Shown here: positions 36,315 to 45,627 of the stretch, one piece after another
Numbering within the stretch: position 1 is the first letter of the stretch
Layout: every line of letters starts with the position of its first letter
Source: Sediminibacterium sp.
GTDB lineage: Bacteria; Bacteroidota; Bacteroidia; Chitinophagales; Chitinophagaceae
Reading direction: 5' to 3'
NCBI GenBank assembly: GCA_016786865.1
Contig: JAEUVE010000019.1
Span: forward strand, 186,001 to 250,000
DNA: 64,000 bases
Program-made: the position numbers and the translations under genes
Notes under the pieces: generated by a model
What the model was told of the DNA's origin: nothing
Databases searched by the model: none
What the model saw: the letters and a program-made list of their open reading frames with translations, nothing else

Positions 36315-36989
36315 CTAGTATCCGGAGCCTTCTGCTGCCGGTGCACCGTTTACAATGGCCACACCCGCACTGCAACCCAGCCGGGTAGCGCCTGCTTCCA
36401 CCAGTTCACGGGCAAAAGCATAATCACGGATTCCTCCTGAAGCCTTGATCTGCACGTGGGCGGGAAGGTGCTTTCTGAAAAGTTTCACAGCTTCCACTGT
36501 TGCGCCTTTTTCGGCATACCCGGTGGAGGTTTTCAGGTAATCAATCCCTGCTGCACCATACAACTCACAGCACTTGATAATTTCCTCATCGGTCAGCACG
36601 CCGCTTTCGATGATGATTTTAATGCCCCTGCCCTTTCCTTTGATCACCGGCATCAGGTGATTGATTTCATTGGCCAGGTACTGCCAGTCGCCGTTTTTAA
36701 TGGCACTGATGTTCACCACCACGTCCAGTTCATCGGCCCCGTCTACAATTGCAAGCAAAACTTCTGCCAGTTTTGCTTCCACGGCAGAATAACCAAATGG
36801 GAACCCGATTACCGTAGCCACTTTCACCGGCGTGCCTTCCAGCAGTGATTTGGCCTTTTTAACAAAATTCGGGGGTACACAAACTGCAGCAAACTGGTAT
36901 TCAACGGCTTCCCTGCATAGTTTTTCTATATCGGCTACAAGGGTGGTTGGCTTCAGGATGGTATGATCAATATAATGGGCAATCTGCAT
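36315..36989 (-). CDS. deoC: Deoxyribose-phosphate aldolase
   Basis: 224 residues. It splits 2-deoxyribose 5-phosphate into acetaldehyde and glyceraldehyde 3-phosphate. Schiff-base Lys153 is in DYLKTSTGY, the second lysine Lys182 in IKASGGIRD, and the early TILKPTTL segment matches the family. A TATCTTTGC box sits about 20 nt upstream on the minus strand (37006-37014). It heads the minus-strand series that ends with the MBL gene. Confidence 0.95.
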   Translation of the reverse strand: MQIAHYIDHTILKPTTLVADIEKLCREAVEYQFAAVCVPPNFVKKAKSLLEGTPVKVATVIGFPFGYSAVEAKLAEVLLAIVDGADELDVVVNISAIKNGDWQYLANEINHLMPVIKGKGRGIKIIIESGVLTDEEIIKCCELYGAAGIDYLKTSTGYAEKGATVEAVKLFRKHLPAHVQIKASGGIRDYAFARELVEAGATRLGCSAGVAIVNGAPAAEGSGY

Positions 36990-37005
36990 AGGTCAGTTTT
37001 AATGG

Positions 37006-37014
37006 GCAAAGATA
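37006..37014 (-). promoter_or_regulatory. -7 box for deoC
   Basis: TATCTTTGC on the minus strand fits TAnnTTTGC exactly, 17 nt before the deoC ATG. The -33 TTG is not visible at the usual distance. Confidence 0.45.
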
Positions 37015-37121
37015 GTTAAAGCAGTTCACCTGTCCTTCATCTGCCGGGAACGAACATACCGTGCGAAGGGTATAGGAAAAAGGATCAAAAAAATTTGTTT
37101 TGCTAAAAACTTGAAAGCATC

Positions 37122-37802
37122 ATGAAAAAACATTTCCCCATCCTCTTTATCCTGCTTTGTTGCACTTGTATGAGCGCCAACGCACAAAAAAAGCTGGAAA
37201 ATCCCGATGGCAACCGATTGGACTTCTCCATAGGATTTGCCAACCCTTCTGCACAGCAAACTTTTGGTCAGTTTTACAAGTCGAAGGGTCTGCAGCCCAG
37301 GGTTACAGCAGAGTACGGCTTACTCAACCTCCCCTACAGCAAAGGGTTGAATGCCAGGATTTCTGCCATTGCAGGACTGGAACCACAAAGTTTTAACAAT
37401 ACAACAACCTATACTTCCATCGTAAAAATGACCCAAAAACCAATCGGAGGAAGGTTTTATCCACTGGTGTTGCGTCATGGGCTTGAATCAGTAAAAATTA
37501 AAGACGGTGGAGTTCCTTTTCTGGACTTGTTTCAGTATGCGGGCCTTTGGCTGCTAAAAGGATTTTACCTCGAAGGTGGTGTTTCTCCCGGTGTTAAAAT
37601 GACGGAAGAGGGCTATGCAGATGTTACCCGCTCTCCCACATTCTTTGGCTGGGGGGTGTCTGTGTATGACCTCGAAGAGGATGCCAGGCTTCGCTTTAAA
37701 TTCAACTTCGGAACGAGGAAATATACCTGGACCAATGCCAGCTCCACCACTTCTCAGATCAAATCTTTTTGTATGGAGGTTGGCCTGAGTTATAAATTAT
37801 AA
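37122..37802 (+). CDS. Unknown exported protein, possible small outer-membrane barrel
   Basis: 226 residues with a Sec signal (FPILFILLCCTCMSANAQ). I do not recognise a family. The mature part has alternating hydrophobic and polar residues and aromatic ends (RLDFSIGFANPS at the start, KSFCMEVGLSYKL at the end), consistent with a small beta-barrel or beta-sandwich at the outer membrane. It is 12 nt upstream of another exported protein and shares its terminator. Confidence 0.8.
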   Translation: MKKHFPILFILLCCTCMSANAQKKLENPDGNRLDFSIGFANPSAQQTFGQFYKSKGLQPRVTAEYGLLNLPYSKGLNARISAIAGLEPQSFNNTTTYTSIVKMTQKPIGGRFYPLVLRHGLESVKIKDGGVPFLDLFQYAGLWLLKGFYLEGGVSPGVKMTEEGYADVTRSPTFFGWGVSVYDLEEDARLRFKFNFGTRKYTWTNASSTTSQIKSFCMEVGLSYKL

Positions 37803-37814
37803 AACAGCAATCGC

Positions 37815-38396
37815 ATGAAAAAAATACTACTGATTTTATTGATAGCAGGTGTGCTGCATGATCCTGCTGCTGCTCAAAAAATAAAAACCCTGCCAGACAA
37901 TGCACCATCGGCCTTTGCAACAGAACTAAACAGGCTACTGGCAGACGCACGTTTTGATTTCAAAAATACCATCGATCAAATTAAGCCGGGTTCCGAGGAT
38001 GATTTACTCTCTACATATTATTCAAAAGTACAGCTGCCACTGGCCGACAGCAGTTACATGGAAGATGCGCTGGACGATTTTCTGGAAGATTTTCACCAGT
38101 TCTATGCTGTGTTTGGCAACTATCCCACCAAAGAAAGCGCTAAGACCAATTTCAATAAAATCATCAATTACATAGAAAAAGGCAAATACAACGAAGGTCT
38201 GTTGCAGAAACAACCGGTTAAAGAAAATGAAAAATCCGTTCAGCAATTGTGGTCCCTTAAAAGCAATAAGGCAAACAATTCCGCCACAAAAGTGGAGCTG
38301 AGCCTTGTAGAAAGAAAAATATGGCCGGCCAATAGTTCAGCACCCTCATTGGTATGGATCATTGAACTATGTGTGTTCGAAGACGGGGGCTTCTGA
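37815..38396 (+). CDS. Unknown exported protein
   Basis: 193 residues with a Sec signal (ILLILLIAGVLHDPAAAQ). The mature part looks alpha-helical (FATELNRLLADARFDFKNT, then DALDDFLEDFHQFYAVF) with a beta-like C-terminus (TKVELSLVERKIW, then SLVWIIELCVFEDGGF). No family recognised. It is co-transcribed with the gene at 37122, so the two may work together in the periplasm. Confidence 0.8.
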   Translation: MKKILLILLIAGVLHDPAAAQKIKTLPDNAPSAFATELNRLLADARFDFKNTIDQIKPGSEDDLLSTYYSKVQLPLADSSYMEDALDDFLEDFHQFYAVFGNYPTKESAKTNFNKIINYIEKGKYNEGLLQKQPVKENEKSVQQLWSLKSNKANNSATKVELSLVERKIWPANSSAPSLVWIIELCVFEDGGF

Positions 38397-38404
38397 GGCA
38401 CTCA

Positions 38405-38436
38405 ACAAAAAACCCCGGATTTTCCGGGGTTTTTCT
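38405..38436. terminator. Bidirectional terminator between exported pair and secA
   Basis: AAAACCCCGG / CCGGGGTTTT hairpin around a short loop (38409-38433), with A tract on the left and T tract on the right. It serves the plus-strand pair and the minus-strand secA, whose stop is 2 nt away. Confidence 0.88.
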
Positions 38437-38437
38437 T

Positions 38438-41400
38438 TTAGAGATCTTTGCCGTGACAGGCTTTGTATTTTTTACCACTTCCACAAGGGCAGGGATCGTT
38501 TCTTCCGATCTTAGGTCCTACCTTCACCGGCTCTTGCTTTACCGGTGTGGGATCGTAATAATCATTTTCGTTGGCGCCATACTCCTGGCCTGCAGTATCT
38601 ATTTGCTCTTTGTTGGCGCTCAAACGGCTGAGGTCTGTTTTTTCCTGGTGCCCTTCTCTCAGTTCATCGCCTTCCGCAAGTGGAATACCGGCATGACATA
38701 AGAACTGAACAATATCACGGTTTACTTCCCCATCCATTTTTTTGAACAGGTCAAATGCTTCCATTTTATAAATCACCAATGGATCTTTCTGTTCGTAAGT
38801 AGCGGTTTGTACACTTTGCTTGAGGTCGTCCATGGCCCTGAGGTGTTCTTTCCAGGCATCATCAATAAAGCCCAGTGTTATAGAACGTTCCAGCGCATTG
38901 GTTAATTCTGCTCCGTTGGTCTCCAGGGTTTTGTCCATATTGGCCAGCACCTGCATCTGTCTTCTTCCATCGGTAAACGGAACAATTACGTTATCTACAT
39001 GCGAACCCTGCTGCTGCTTGATGTTTCTGAACACCGGAACAGCCTGGGCCATCAGGTCCTGCTTTCTTCTTTCATAATTGGTTACGGCTTCTGTGTACAG
39101 CTTTTCTGCCAGCTGATTTTCATTGGTTTTATACAACTCGTCTGCAGTAATGGAAGTATCAATACCAAAGTTAACGATGGCTGCCATGCGGAAACCTTCG
39201 TGATCGTTCTGTTCTTTAAAGGAGCTTACCAGGCCTTCTGCTACTGCGTACATGGCGTTATCGAGATCCAGTGCCAGACGCTCTCCAAACAATGCGTGGT
39301 TGCGCTTGGTATAGATCACAGTACGCTGCTTATTCATTACATCATCGTATTCGAGCAGGCGTTTACGGATACCAAAGTTGTTCTCCTCCACTTTGCGTTG
39401 TGCACGCTCAATGGATTTGGTAATCATGCTGTGCTGAATTACTTCTCCTTCCTTATATCCGGCAAAATCCATCACTTTGGCAATACGCTCACTTCCGAAC
39501 ATCCGCATCAGATCATCTTCGAGTGATACAAAGAATAAGGATGAACCCGGATCACCCTGACGGCCTGCACGACCACGCAACTGGCGGTCTACACGACGCG
39601 ATTCATGGCGCTCGGTACCCAGGATGGCCAAACCACCTGCTTCTTTTACACCAGGTCCGAGTTTGATGTCGGTACCACGACCGGCCATATTGGTAGCAAT
39701 GGTAACCGCACCGGCCAAACCTGCTTCCGCTACAATCTGTGCTTCACGGGCATGCTGCTTGGCGTTCAATACATTGTGTGGAATCTGTTTCTGACGCAAC
39801 ATTCTGCTCAGCAATTCACTCACTTCAACGGAAGTGGTACCCACCAGTACGGGCCGGCCCGCTTCGCGCATTTTCACAATCTCATCGATAACTGCACCAA
39901 ATTTTTCGCGCTTGGTTTTGAATACCAGATCCTGCTCGTCTTTACGGATAGCGGTTACATTCGTCGGGATGCTTACCACATCCAGTTTGTAGATGTCCCA
40001 CAACTCTGCAGCTTCAGTTTCTGCCGTACCGGTCATACCGGCCAGCTTATGGTACATCCTGAAATAGTTCTGTAAGGTAACCGTAGCATAGGTTTGAGTA
40101 GCTGCTTCAATCTTCACATTTTCTTTTGCTTCAATTGCCTGGTGCAAGCCATCGGAGTAACGACGACCGTCGAGAATACGACCGGTTTGTTCGTCTACGA
40201 TCTTCACCCCACCATCCATTACCACGTATTCCACGTCTTTATCAAAGAGCGTATATGCTTTCAGCAGCTGCTGTGCCGTGTGAATTCGGTCTGCTTTAAC
40301 AGCATATTCGTTGATGATGGCCTCCTTTCTGTGCAATTTCTCTTCCGGACTCAATGAAGCATCCTGATCTACACCGGCCAGAGATAAACTGATATCGGGG
40401 AGGATAAAGAAGTTGGGATCTTCTCCCGAACCGGTAATCAGCTGAATACCTTTATCTGTTAACTCAACGGAGTTGTTTTTTTCGTCTATATAGAAATAGA
40501 GTTCTGCATCTGCTTTAGGCATTTCGCGTTGCTGGTCTGCCAGGTAGTAGTTCTCTGTTTTCTGCAACTTCACACGCATACCCGGTTCACTCAGGTATTT
40601 GATTAATGCACTGTTCTTGGGCAAACCTCTGTGGGCGCGGAACAGGGCCAGACCACCGTCTTTTGGATCATCGTTTCCTTCTGCAATTTTTTTCTTGGCT
40701 TCGGTCAGAAACTGCTGGGTAGCTCTTTTCTGTGCTTCTACCAGTTTTTCAATCCTTGGCTTCAGTTCAAAGAACTGCTGCTCCCCTGTCTGGTAACCAA
40801 TGGGACCGGAAATAATCAACGGCGTACGGGCATCATCAATCAATACGGAGTCTACCTCATCCACCATAGCAAAATGGTGTTTGCGCTGTACCATTTCTGA
40901 AGGACTGTGCACCATATTATCCCGCAGGTAGTCAAAACCAAATTCGTTGTTCGTGCCATAGGTAATATCGGCCAGATAGGCTTTTCTTCTGGCTTCACTG
41001 TTGGGTTCGTGTTTATCGATACAGTCTACAGTAAGACCCAGCCATTCAAAAATGGTTCCGTTCCATTCGCTGTCTCGTTTAGCCAGGTAATCGTTCACGG
41101 TTACAATATGAACGCCCTCACCTGCCAGCGCATTGAGGTAGGCCGGAAGGGTAGAAACCAATGTTTTACCCTCACCTGTGGCCATTTCGGCAATCTTACC
41201 CTGGTGCAATACGCTACCACCGATCAGCTGCACATCGTAGTGCACCATGTTCCAGGTGACTGTACCACCACCTGCGGTCCAGGTATTTTTAAATTCGGAC
41301 TGATCCCCTTTAATGGTAACATACTCTTTTCTTACACTCAGCTCACGGTCCAGCGGTGTAGCTGTTGCAGTGAGTACCGGATTTTCTTTGAAGCGGCGGG

Positions 41401-41758
41401 CTGTTTCCTTGATTACGGCAAAAGCTTCCGGCTGAATTTCGCTCAGGGCTTCCTCAATTTTTTTGTCCCGTTCTTTTTTGAGTTTATCAATCTGCTGGTA
41501 AATGGCATCTTTTCCGTGAATATCCGTTTCGGGCAAGGCATCTGCTTCTGCTTTCTTTGCAGCGATTTCTGCATCAACTCCGGATAAGTGCTGCTGAATA
41601 CGGTTTTTAAACTCGGTTGTTTTGGCTCTTAACTGGTCGTTGGAAAGCGATTGGTATTGTTCGAAGAACTGGTTGGTCTTTTGAATAATGGGCATCAGTT
41701 GCTGCACATCCTTCTCACTTTTACTGCCACCAAATAACTTAGAAATGAATTTCAACAT
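38438..41758 (-). CDS. secA: Protein translocase ATPase SecA
   Basis: 1106 residues, motor of Sec export at the inner membrane. Visible: Walker A in [17 protein letters not shown], the DEAD-like [47 protein letters not shown], and a C-terminal SEC-C zinc motif [18 protein letters not shown]. Longer than E. coli SecA (901 residues), as is normal in Bacteroidota because of insertions in the nucleotide-binding domain. A TACATTTG box on the minus strand near 41849-41856 could be part of its promoter. Confidence 0.97.
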   Translation of the reverse strand: MLKFISKLFGGSKSEKDVQQLMPIIQKTNQFFEQYQSLSNDQLRAKTTEFKNRIQQHLSGVDAEIAAKKAEADALPETDIHGKDAIYQQIDKLKKERDKKIEEALSEIQPEAFAVIKETARRFKENPVLTATATPLDRELSVRKEYVTIKGDQSEFKNTWTAGGGTVTWNMVHYDVQLIGGSVLHQGKIAEMATGEGKTLVSTLPAYLNALAGEGVHIVTVNDYLAKRDSEWNGTIFEWLGLTVDCIDKHEPNSEARRKAYLADITYGTNNEFGFDYLRDNMVHSPSEMVQRKHHFAMVDEVDSVLIDDARTPLIISGPIGYQTGEQQFFELKPRIEKLVEAQKRATQQFLTEAKKKIAEGNDDPKDGGLALFRAHRGLPKNSALIKYLSEPGMRVKLQKTENYYLADQQREMPKADAELYFYIDEKNNSVELTDKGIQLITGSGEDPNFFILPDISLSLAGVDQDASLSPEEKLHRKEAIINEYAVKADRIHTAQQLLKAYTLFDKDVEYVVMDGGVKIVDEQTGRILDGRRYSDGLHQAIEAKENVKIEAATQTYATVTLQNYFRMYHKLAGMTGTAETEAAELWDIYKLDVVSIPTNVTAIRKDEQDLVFKTKREKFGAVIDEIVKMREAGRPVLVGTTSVEVSELLSRMLRQKQIPHNVLNAKQHAREAQIVAEAGLAGAVTIATNMAGRGTDIKLGPGVKEAGGLAILGTERHESRRVDRQLRGRAGRQGDPGSSLFFVSLEDDLMRMFGSERIAKVMDFAGYKEGEVIQHSMITKSIERAQRKVEENNFGIRKRLLEYDDVMNKQRTVIYTKRNHALFGERLALDLDNAMYAVAEGLVSSFKEQNDHEGFRMAAIVNFGIDTSITADELYKTNENQLAEKLYTEAVTNYERRKQDLMAQAVPVFRNIKQQQGSHVDNVIVPFTDGRRQMQVLANMDKTLETNGAELTNALERSITLGFIDDAWKEHLRAMDDLKQSVQTATYEQKDPLVIYKMEAFDLFKKMDGEVNRDIVQFLCHAGIPLAEGDELREGHQEKTDLSRLSANKEQIDTAGQEYGANENDYYDPTPVKQEPVKVGPKIGRNDPCPCGSGKKYKACHGKDL

Positions 41759-41877
41759 ATAATTATAGCTCTGGTATGAAAATTTTAACAGTCAAACAGC
41801 GTGCGAAAGATAATTTTTAGTCAATTTGGCACTCCGTCTGAAGGCGGACAAATGTAAGCTTTTGATTTTAGACCAGA

Positions 41878-42561
41878 ATGAGCCGAAATACGATTCTAAC
41901 ATCTCTTTTAGTTTTAGGCAGTTTTTTTTGCGGGAATGCCCTTGCACAGGAGCATTCCGAACAGTTCCCGGTTGCAGACAATATCCGGAAACCTGCCGTT
42001 GATTCCCTTTTTGCTGATACCGCCTTGCTGCGCATCAGCGACTCGCTGGTCGCAGAACGGCTGAACATGCACAAGACCAACCTGACCATTCTGGCGGCCT
42101 GGGCAGGGATTAATATTATACAGGGGAGTATTTCTGCCAATAACGCCCAGGGACGTGATCGATATTTTTTTAATATGAACAGTTACTGGAACCTGGTCAA
42201 TATGGGCATTGCCACTTATGGCCTGATCCGGATGAAAAAAGACCTGACCAGAAAATACAGTTACACCCAGAACCTGCTGGAACAACAAAAACTGGAAAAA
42301 ATACTGCTGCTGAACAGCGGGCTCGACCTGGCCTATATTGCTACAGGGCTTTACCTGAAGGAACGGGGCGCCCGACTCAACAGCGAACAGGCGGCCGGAT
42401 TTGGCAACAGCCTGATTTTACAGGGCGCTTTTTTACTGGTTTTTGATCTGGTTCAGTACGGAAATCACCGCCGGAATGGCAAAATACTGGAACGGCAAAC
42501 GGGAAACCTGCAGATCGGCCCTACCGGCAACGGGATTGGTCTGGCCTACCACTTTAAATAA
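41878..42561 (+). CDS. Unknown membrane protein (possibly DUF6992)
   Basis: 227 residues. A signal or anchor (LLVLGSFFCGNALAQ) comes first. Then a helical section (DSLVAERLNMHKTNLTILA), and hydrophobic stretches LTILAAWAGINIIQG, LVNMGIATYGLI, LDLAYIATGLYL and LILQGAFLLVFDLVQY that could be four membrane helices. Similar Bacteroidota proteins with this LNMHKTNLTILAAW pattern are, as far as I recall, called DUF6992; I could not check. It is divergent from secA and lies upstream of atpG, which has its own promoter. Confidence 0.78.
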   Translation: MSRNTILTSLLVLGSFFCGNALAQEHSEQFPVADNIRKPAVDSLFADTALLRISDSLVAERLNMHKTNLTILAAWAGINIIQGSISANNAQGRDRYFFNMNSYWNLVNMGIATYGLIRMKKDLTRKYSYTQNLLEQQKLEKILLLNSGLDLAYIATGLYLKERGARLNSEQAAGFGNSLILQGAFLLVFDLVQYGNHRRNGKILERQTGNLQIGPTGNGIGLAYHFK

Positions 42562-42573
42562 GCCAACTCCGAA

Positions 42574-42605
42574 TTGGAATTTATGCACCTTTCTGCTACT
42601 TTTGC
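42574..42605 (+). promoter_or_regulatory. Promoter of atpG
   Basis: TTGG at 42574 and TACTTTTGC at 42597-42605 with 20 bp between TTG and TA. The ATG of atpG is 22 nt downstream. Confidence 0.75.
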
Positions 42606-42626
42606 ACCCCAAAACCCTTCTACTAT

Positions 42627-43508
42627 ATGGCCGGTCAATTAAAAGAGGTTAGAAACAGAATTAAGAGTGTACAAAGTACCCAGCAGATTACCAAGGCAAT
42701 GAAAATGGTAAGTGCGGCCAAACTCCGCCGTGCCCAGGATTCTATTACACAAATGCGTCCATATGCACAGAAGTTACAGGAAATGCTGAGCAATATTGTA
42801 AGCAATATTGAAGGTGGTGCTAACCTGGCACTGGCCGAAGAAAGAGCGGTTGAAAAAGTATTACTGATCGTGGTAACCAGCGACCGTGGATTGTGCGGCG
42901 GTTACAATGCCAACCTCATTAAACTGGCCAAGAGTACTGTTGCGGAAAAATATGCAGCACAACACAAAAAAGGAAATATCACCATCTGGAATATCGGTAA
43001 GAAAGGCTACGAAGGACTGAGCAAGGCCGGATTCAATACAGATGCTACTTATAAAGACATTTACCTGAACCTGAACTTTGAAGCGGTACATGCTGCAGCA
43101 CAGGCTGCCATGCGTGCTTTTGAAAGCAAGGAATTTGATGCGGTGGAAATTATTTACAGTGAGTTCAAGAATGCCGCTACGCAGGTATTTACCGCCGAGC
43201 AGTTCCTCCCTATTCCTAAAGTAAGCCCGTCTGCCAGCAAGAAAAAATCCGACTTCATATTTGAGCCTGCTAAAGAACAACTGATTGCAGAACTGATGCC
43301 TAAAATCCTGAACACCCAGCTGTACAAAGCCGTACTGGACGGTAATGCCAGCGAACACGGTGCCAGAATGACCGCTATGGACAAGGCCAGTGAAAATGCG
43401 AACGAGCTGCTCAAATCGCTCAAAATCAGTTACAACCGTGCTCGTCAGGCAGCCATTACAACTGAATTGACCGAGATTGTAAGCGGTGCTGCTGCATTGC
43501 AGGGATAA
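42627..43508 (+). CDS. atpG: ATP synthase gamma subunit
   Basis: 293 residues, central rotor stalk of F1. The N-terminal coiled coil LKEVRNRIKSVQSTQQITKA and MKMVSAAKLRRAQ, and the C-terminal NRARQAAITTELTEIVSGAA, are diagnostic. The globular middle has TSDRGLCGGYNANL. No other atp gene is adjacent: upstream is an unknown membrane protein, downstream scpB. It has its own exact promoter, so it is separately transcribed. Confidence 0.96.
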   Translation: MAGQLKEVRNRIKSVQSTQQITKAMKMVSAAKLRRAQDSITQMRPYAQKLQEMLSNIVSNIEGGANLALAEERAVEKVLLIVVTSDRGLCGGYNANLIKLAKSTVAEKYAAQHKKGNITIWNIGKKGYEGLSKAGFNTDATYKDIYLNLNFEAVHAAAQAAMRAFESKEFDAVEIIYSEFKNAATQVFTAEQFLPIPKVSPSASKKKSDFIFEPAKEQLIAELMPKILNTQLYKAVLDGNASEHGARMTAMDKASENANELLKSLKISYNRARQAAITTELTEIVSGAAALQG

Positions 43509-43579
43509 GGGATCTTCCGGAAATTCTGAGCAGGAACCGGAGTATTTTTTATCTTCAACAATTACTAATCAATCAAAGA

Positions 43580-44365
43580 ATGGAATTAAGCGAAATCATC
43601 CCTCATATAGAGGTCCTCATTTTTGCCAGTGAGAAACCACTGACATCATTAGACATTGTTGAACTCATCAACAATAGTTTCGGATTTCTGGAGGAGCGCA
43701 TTTCCTTAGACCAGATTGAAACAGCCGTTGAAGGCATCCGGGAAAAATACAGCGCAGAATTCTATCCCTTCGAAGTACGCGAAAGCGGCGGCGGATGGCA
43801 GTTCCTGACCAAGAAAGATTACCACAAAACCATTGCACAACTCAATGGAGATAAGTTTCTGAAGCGCCTGTCGAATGCTGCGTTGGAAACCCTCGCCATT
43901 GTTGCCTACAAACAGCCCATTACCAAAGGAGAGATCGAGGCAATCCGGGGCGTAAACAGCGATTACAGCATTCAAAAATTACTGGAGAAAGAACTGATCC
44001 TGATCAGCGGAAGAAACGAGCAATTGCCCGGAAAACCACTGGTATACGCCACTTCCAAAACCTTCATGGACTACTTCGGACTCAACAGTACCTCCGATCT
44101 TCCCAAAATCAAGGAAGTGCTGGCAGACCAGCTGGTGGAAGGCACCATCATTCGTCCGGAAGACTTTACCGACCAGCCTGTTGCAGATATTACCGGCGAA
44201 ACATCCGGCGATGTATCTGTTCTGGAGGTAAACGAGGAAGGAGAACTCATCGTGCATGCTGAACCCGAAACAACTGAGGCAGCAGAAACAGATACAAACG
44301 AAGACAACAACAATACGGATGAAGCTTCATCCGATGCAACCACAGAAGAAAACAATCCGGAATAA
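43580..44365 (+). CDS. scpB: SMC-Scp complex subunit ScpB
   Basis: 261 residues. ScpB binds ScpA and SMC in chromosome condensation. The two winged-helix parts are visible: HIEVLIFASEKPLTSLDIVE at the start, then ALETLAIVAYKQPITKGEIEAIRGVNSD, which is the family signature (only part quoted), and GRNEQLPGKPLVYATSKTF. The last 60 residues are acidic low complexity rich in Glu, Thr and Asp. It is 22 nt upstream of lysA. Confidence 0.93.
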   Translation: MELSEIIPHIEVLIFASEKPLTSLDIVELINNSFGFLEERISLDQIETAVEGIREKYSAEFYPFEVRESGGGWQFLTKKDYHKTIAQLNGDKFLKRLSNAALETLAIVAYKQPITKGEIEAIRGVNSDYSIQKLLEKELILISGRNEQLPGKPLVYATSKTFMDYFGLNSTSDLPKIKEVLADQLVEGTIIRPEDFTDQPVADITGETSGDVSVLEVNEEGELIVHAEPETTEAAETDTNEDNNNTDEASSDATTEENNPE

Positions 44366-44375
44366 TTCTGGATAT

Positions 44376-44384
44376 TATCTTTGC
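44376..44384 (+). promoter_or_regulatory. Possible -7 box immediately upstream of lysA
   Basis: TATCTTTGC fits the -7 consensus exactly and ends 3 nt before the lysA ATG. If used, transcription would start at or next to the ATG, giving a leaderless message. No TTG at the -33 position. Confidence 0.3.
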
Positions 44385-44387
44385 GGA

Positions 44388-45602
44388 ATGTCTACCTCCC
44401 TCAGCAACAAGCAACTGGCTGCAATGGCAGCCAAATACGGCACACCACTTTATGTATACAATGCAGACCGCATTACGCTTCAGTACCAGCAATTACAAAG
44501 CGCATTTGAAGGGGTAAATGCCCGCTTTTTCTATGCCTGTAAGGCGCTGACCAACATCAGCATCCTGAAGCATATCCGTTCGCTCGGATGCAATATCGAC
44601 TGTAGTTCTGTAAATGAAGCACAACTGGCCCTCAGGGCAGGCTTTGCACCGGAAAATATTTTGTACACCAGCAATGGTATTGCCTTCGAAGAAATTGAAA
44701 CCGCTGCCGGGTTCGGCATCAACATTAATATAGACAGTTTATCCAACCTCGAAAAGTTTGGAAAAAAATTCGGGCACAGCTATCCGGTAGGTATCCGGCT
44801 TCGTCCGAATATCATGGCCGGAGGAAACCTGAAAATATCCACGGGTCATGAAAAAAGCAAATTCGGCATTCCGATAGAACAGCTAAGCGAAATTCTGGAA
44901 CTGGTAAAACAGTACAATCTGCACATTGCCGGTTTGCATATCCATACCGGAAGCGAAATCAAAGACGTAGCTGTATTCATGCAGGTAGCAGAACTTTTTA
45001 CCGACCTCGTACCGCATTTCCCTGAACTGCGTTTCCTGGACCTGGGTGGTGGATTTAAGGTACCCTACAAAGATGAAGAAACCGGAACAGATATTCCGCT
45101 GCTGGCTTCCAGCGTGCAGCAGGTACTGAAGCAGCTTGAAGCAACCCATGGTAAAAGCTTTCAGGCCTGGTTCGAACCCGGTAAATATATGGTAAGCGAA
45201 TCCGGCAGTTTCATCACCACGGTAAATGTGATCAAGGAAAACAAGAACACCACATTTGCAGGCGTGAACAGCGGCTTCAATCACCTGATCCGGCCCATGT
45301 TTTACGAAGCTTATCACCGGATCCGCAACATCAGCAATCCGGAAGGCCCGCTGAAGAAATACACCGTAACCGGAAACATCTGCGAAACAGACACTTTTGC
45401 AACCGACCGGGAACTGAATGAGGTACGCGAAGGAGATTTGCTGGTATTCGACAATGCGGGCGCTTATGGCTTTGAAATGGGCAGTAATTACAATTCCCGG
45501 TATCTGCCCGCTCAGGTGATGGTACGCAACGGCGAAGACCACCTGATCCGCAAAAGGGATGTTTTTGAGGATTTGTTAAGAAACCAGATAGAGCTGGATT
45601 GA
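44388..45602 (+). CDS. lysA: Diaminopimelate decarboxylase
   Basis: 404 residues from the ATG at 44388. PLP enzyme making lysine. The PLP lysine is Lys52 in FFYACKALTN. Other motifs are GLHIHTGSEI, LDLGGGFKVPY, WFEPGKYMVSESG, GNICETDTFA and FDNAGAYGFEMG. The open frame reaches back into scpB (44256), but the family start MSTSLSNKQLAAMAAKYGTP fits the later ATG. Confidence 0.96.
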   Translation: MSTSLSNKQLAAMAAKYGTPLYVYNADRITLQYQQLQSAFEGVNARFFYACKALTNISILKHIRSLGCNIDCSSVNEAQLALRAGFAPENILYTSNGIAFEEIETAAGFGININIDSLSNLEKFGKKFGHSYPVGIRLRPNIMAGGNLKISTGHEKSKFGIPIEQLSEILELVKQYNLHIAGLHIHTGSEIKDVAVFMQVAELFTDLVPHFPELRFLDLGGGFKVPYKDEETGTDIPLLASSVQQVLKQLEATHGKSFQAWFEPGKYMVSESGSFITTVNVIKENKNTTFAGVNSGFNHLIRPMFYEAYHRIRNISNPEGPLKKYTVTGNICETDTFATDRELNEVREGDLLVFDNAGAYGFEMGSNYNSRYLPAQVMVRNGEDHLIRKRDVFEDLLRNQIELD

Positions 45603-45627
45603 CTACTTATCAGTAGCTTGCATTTAG

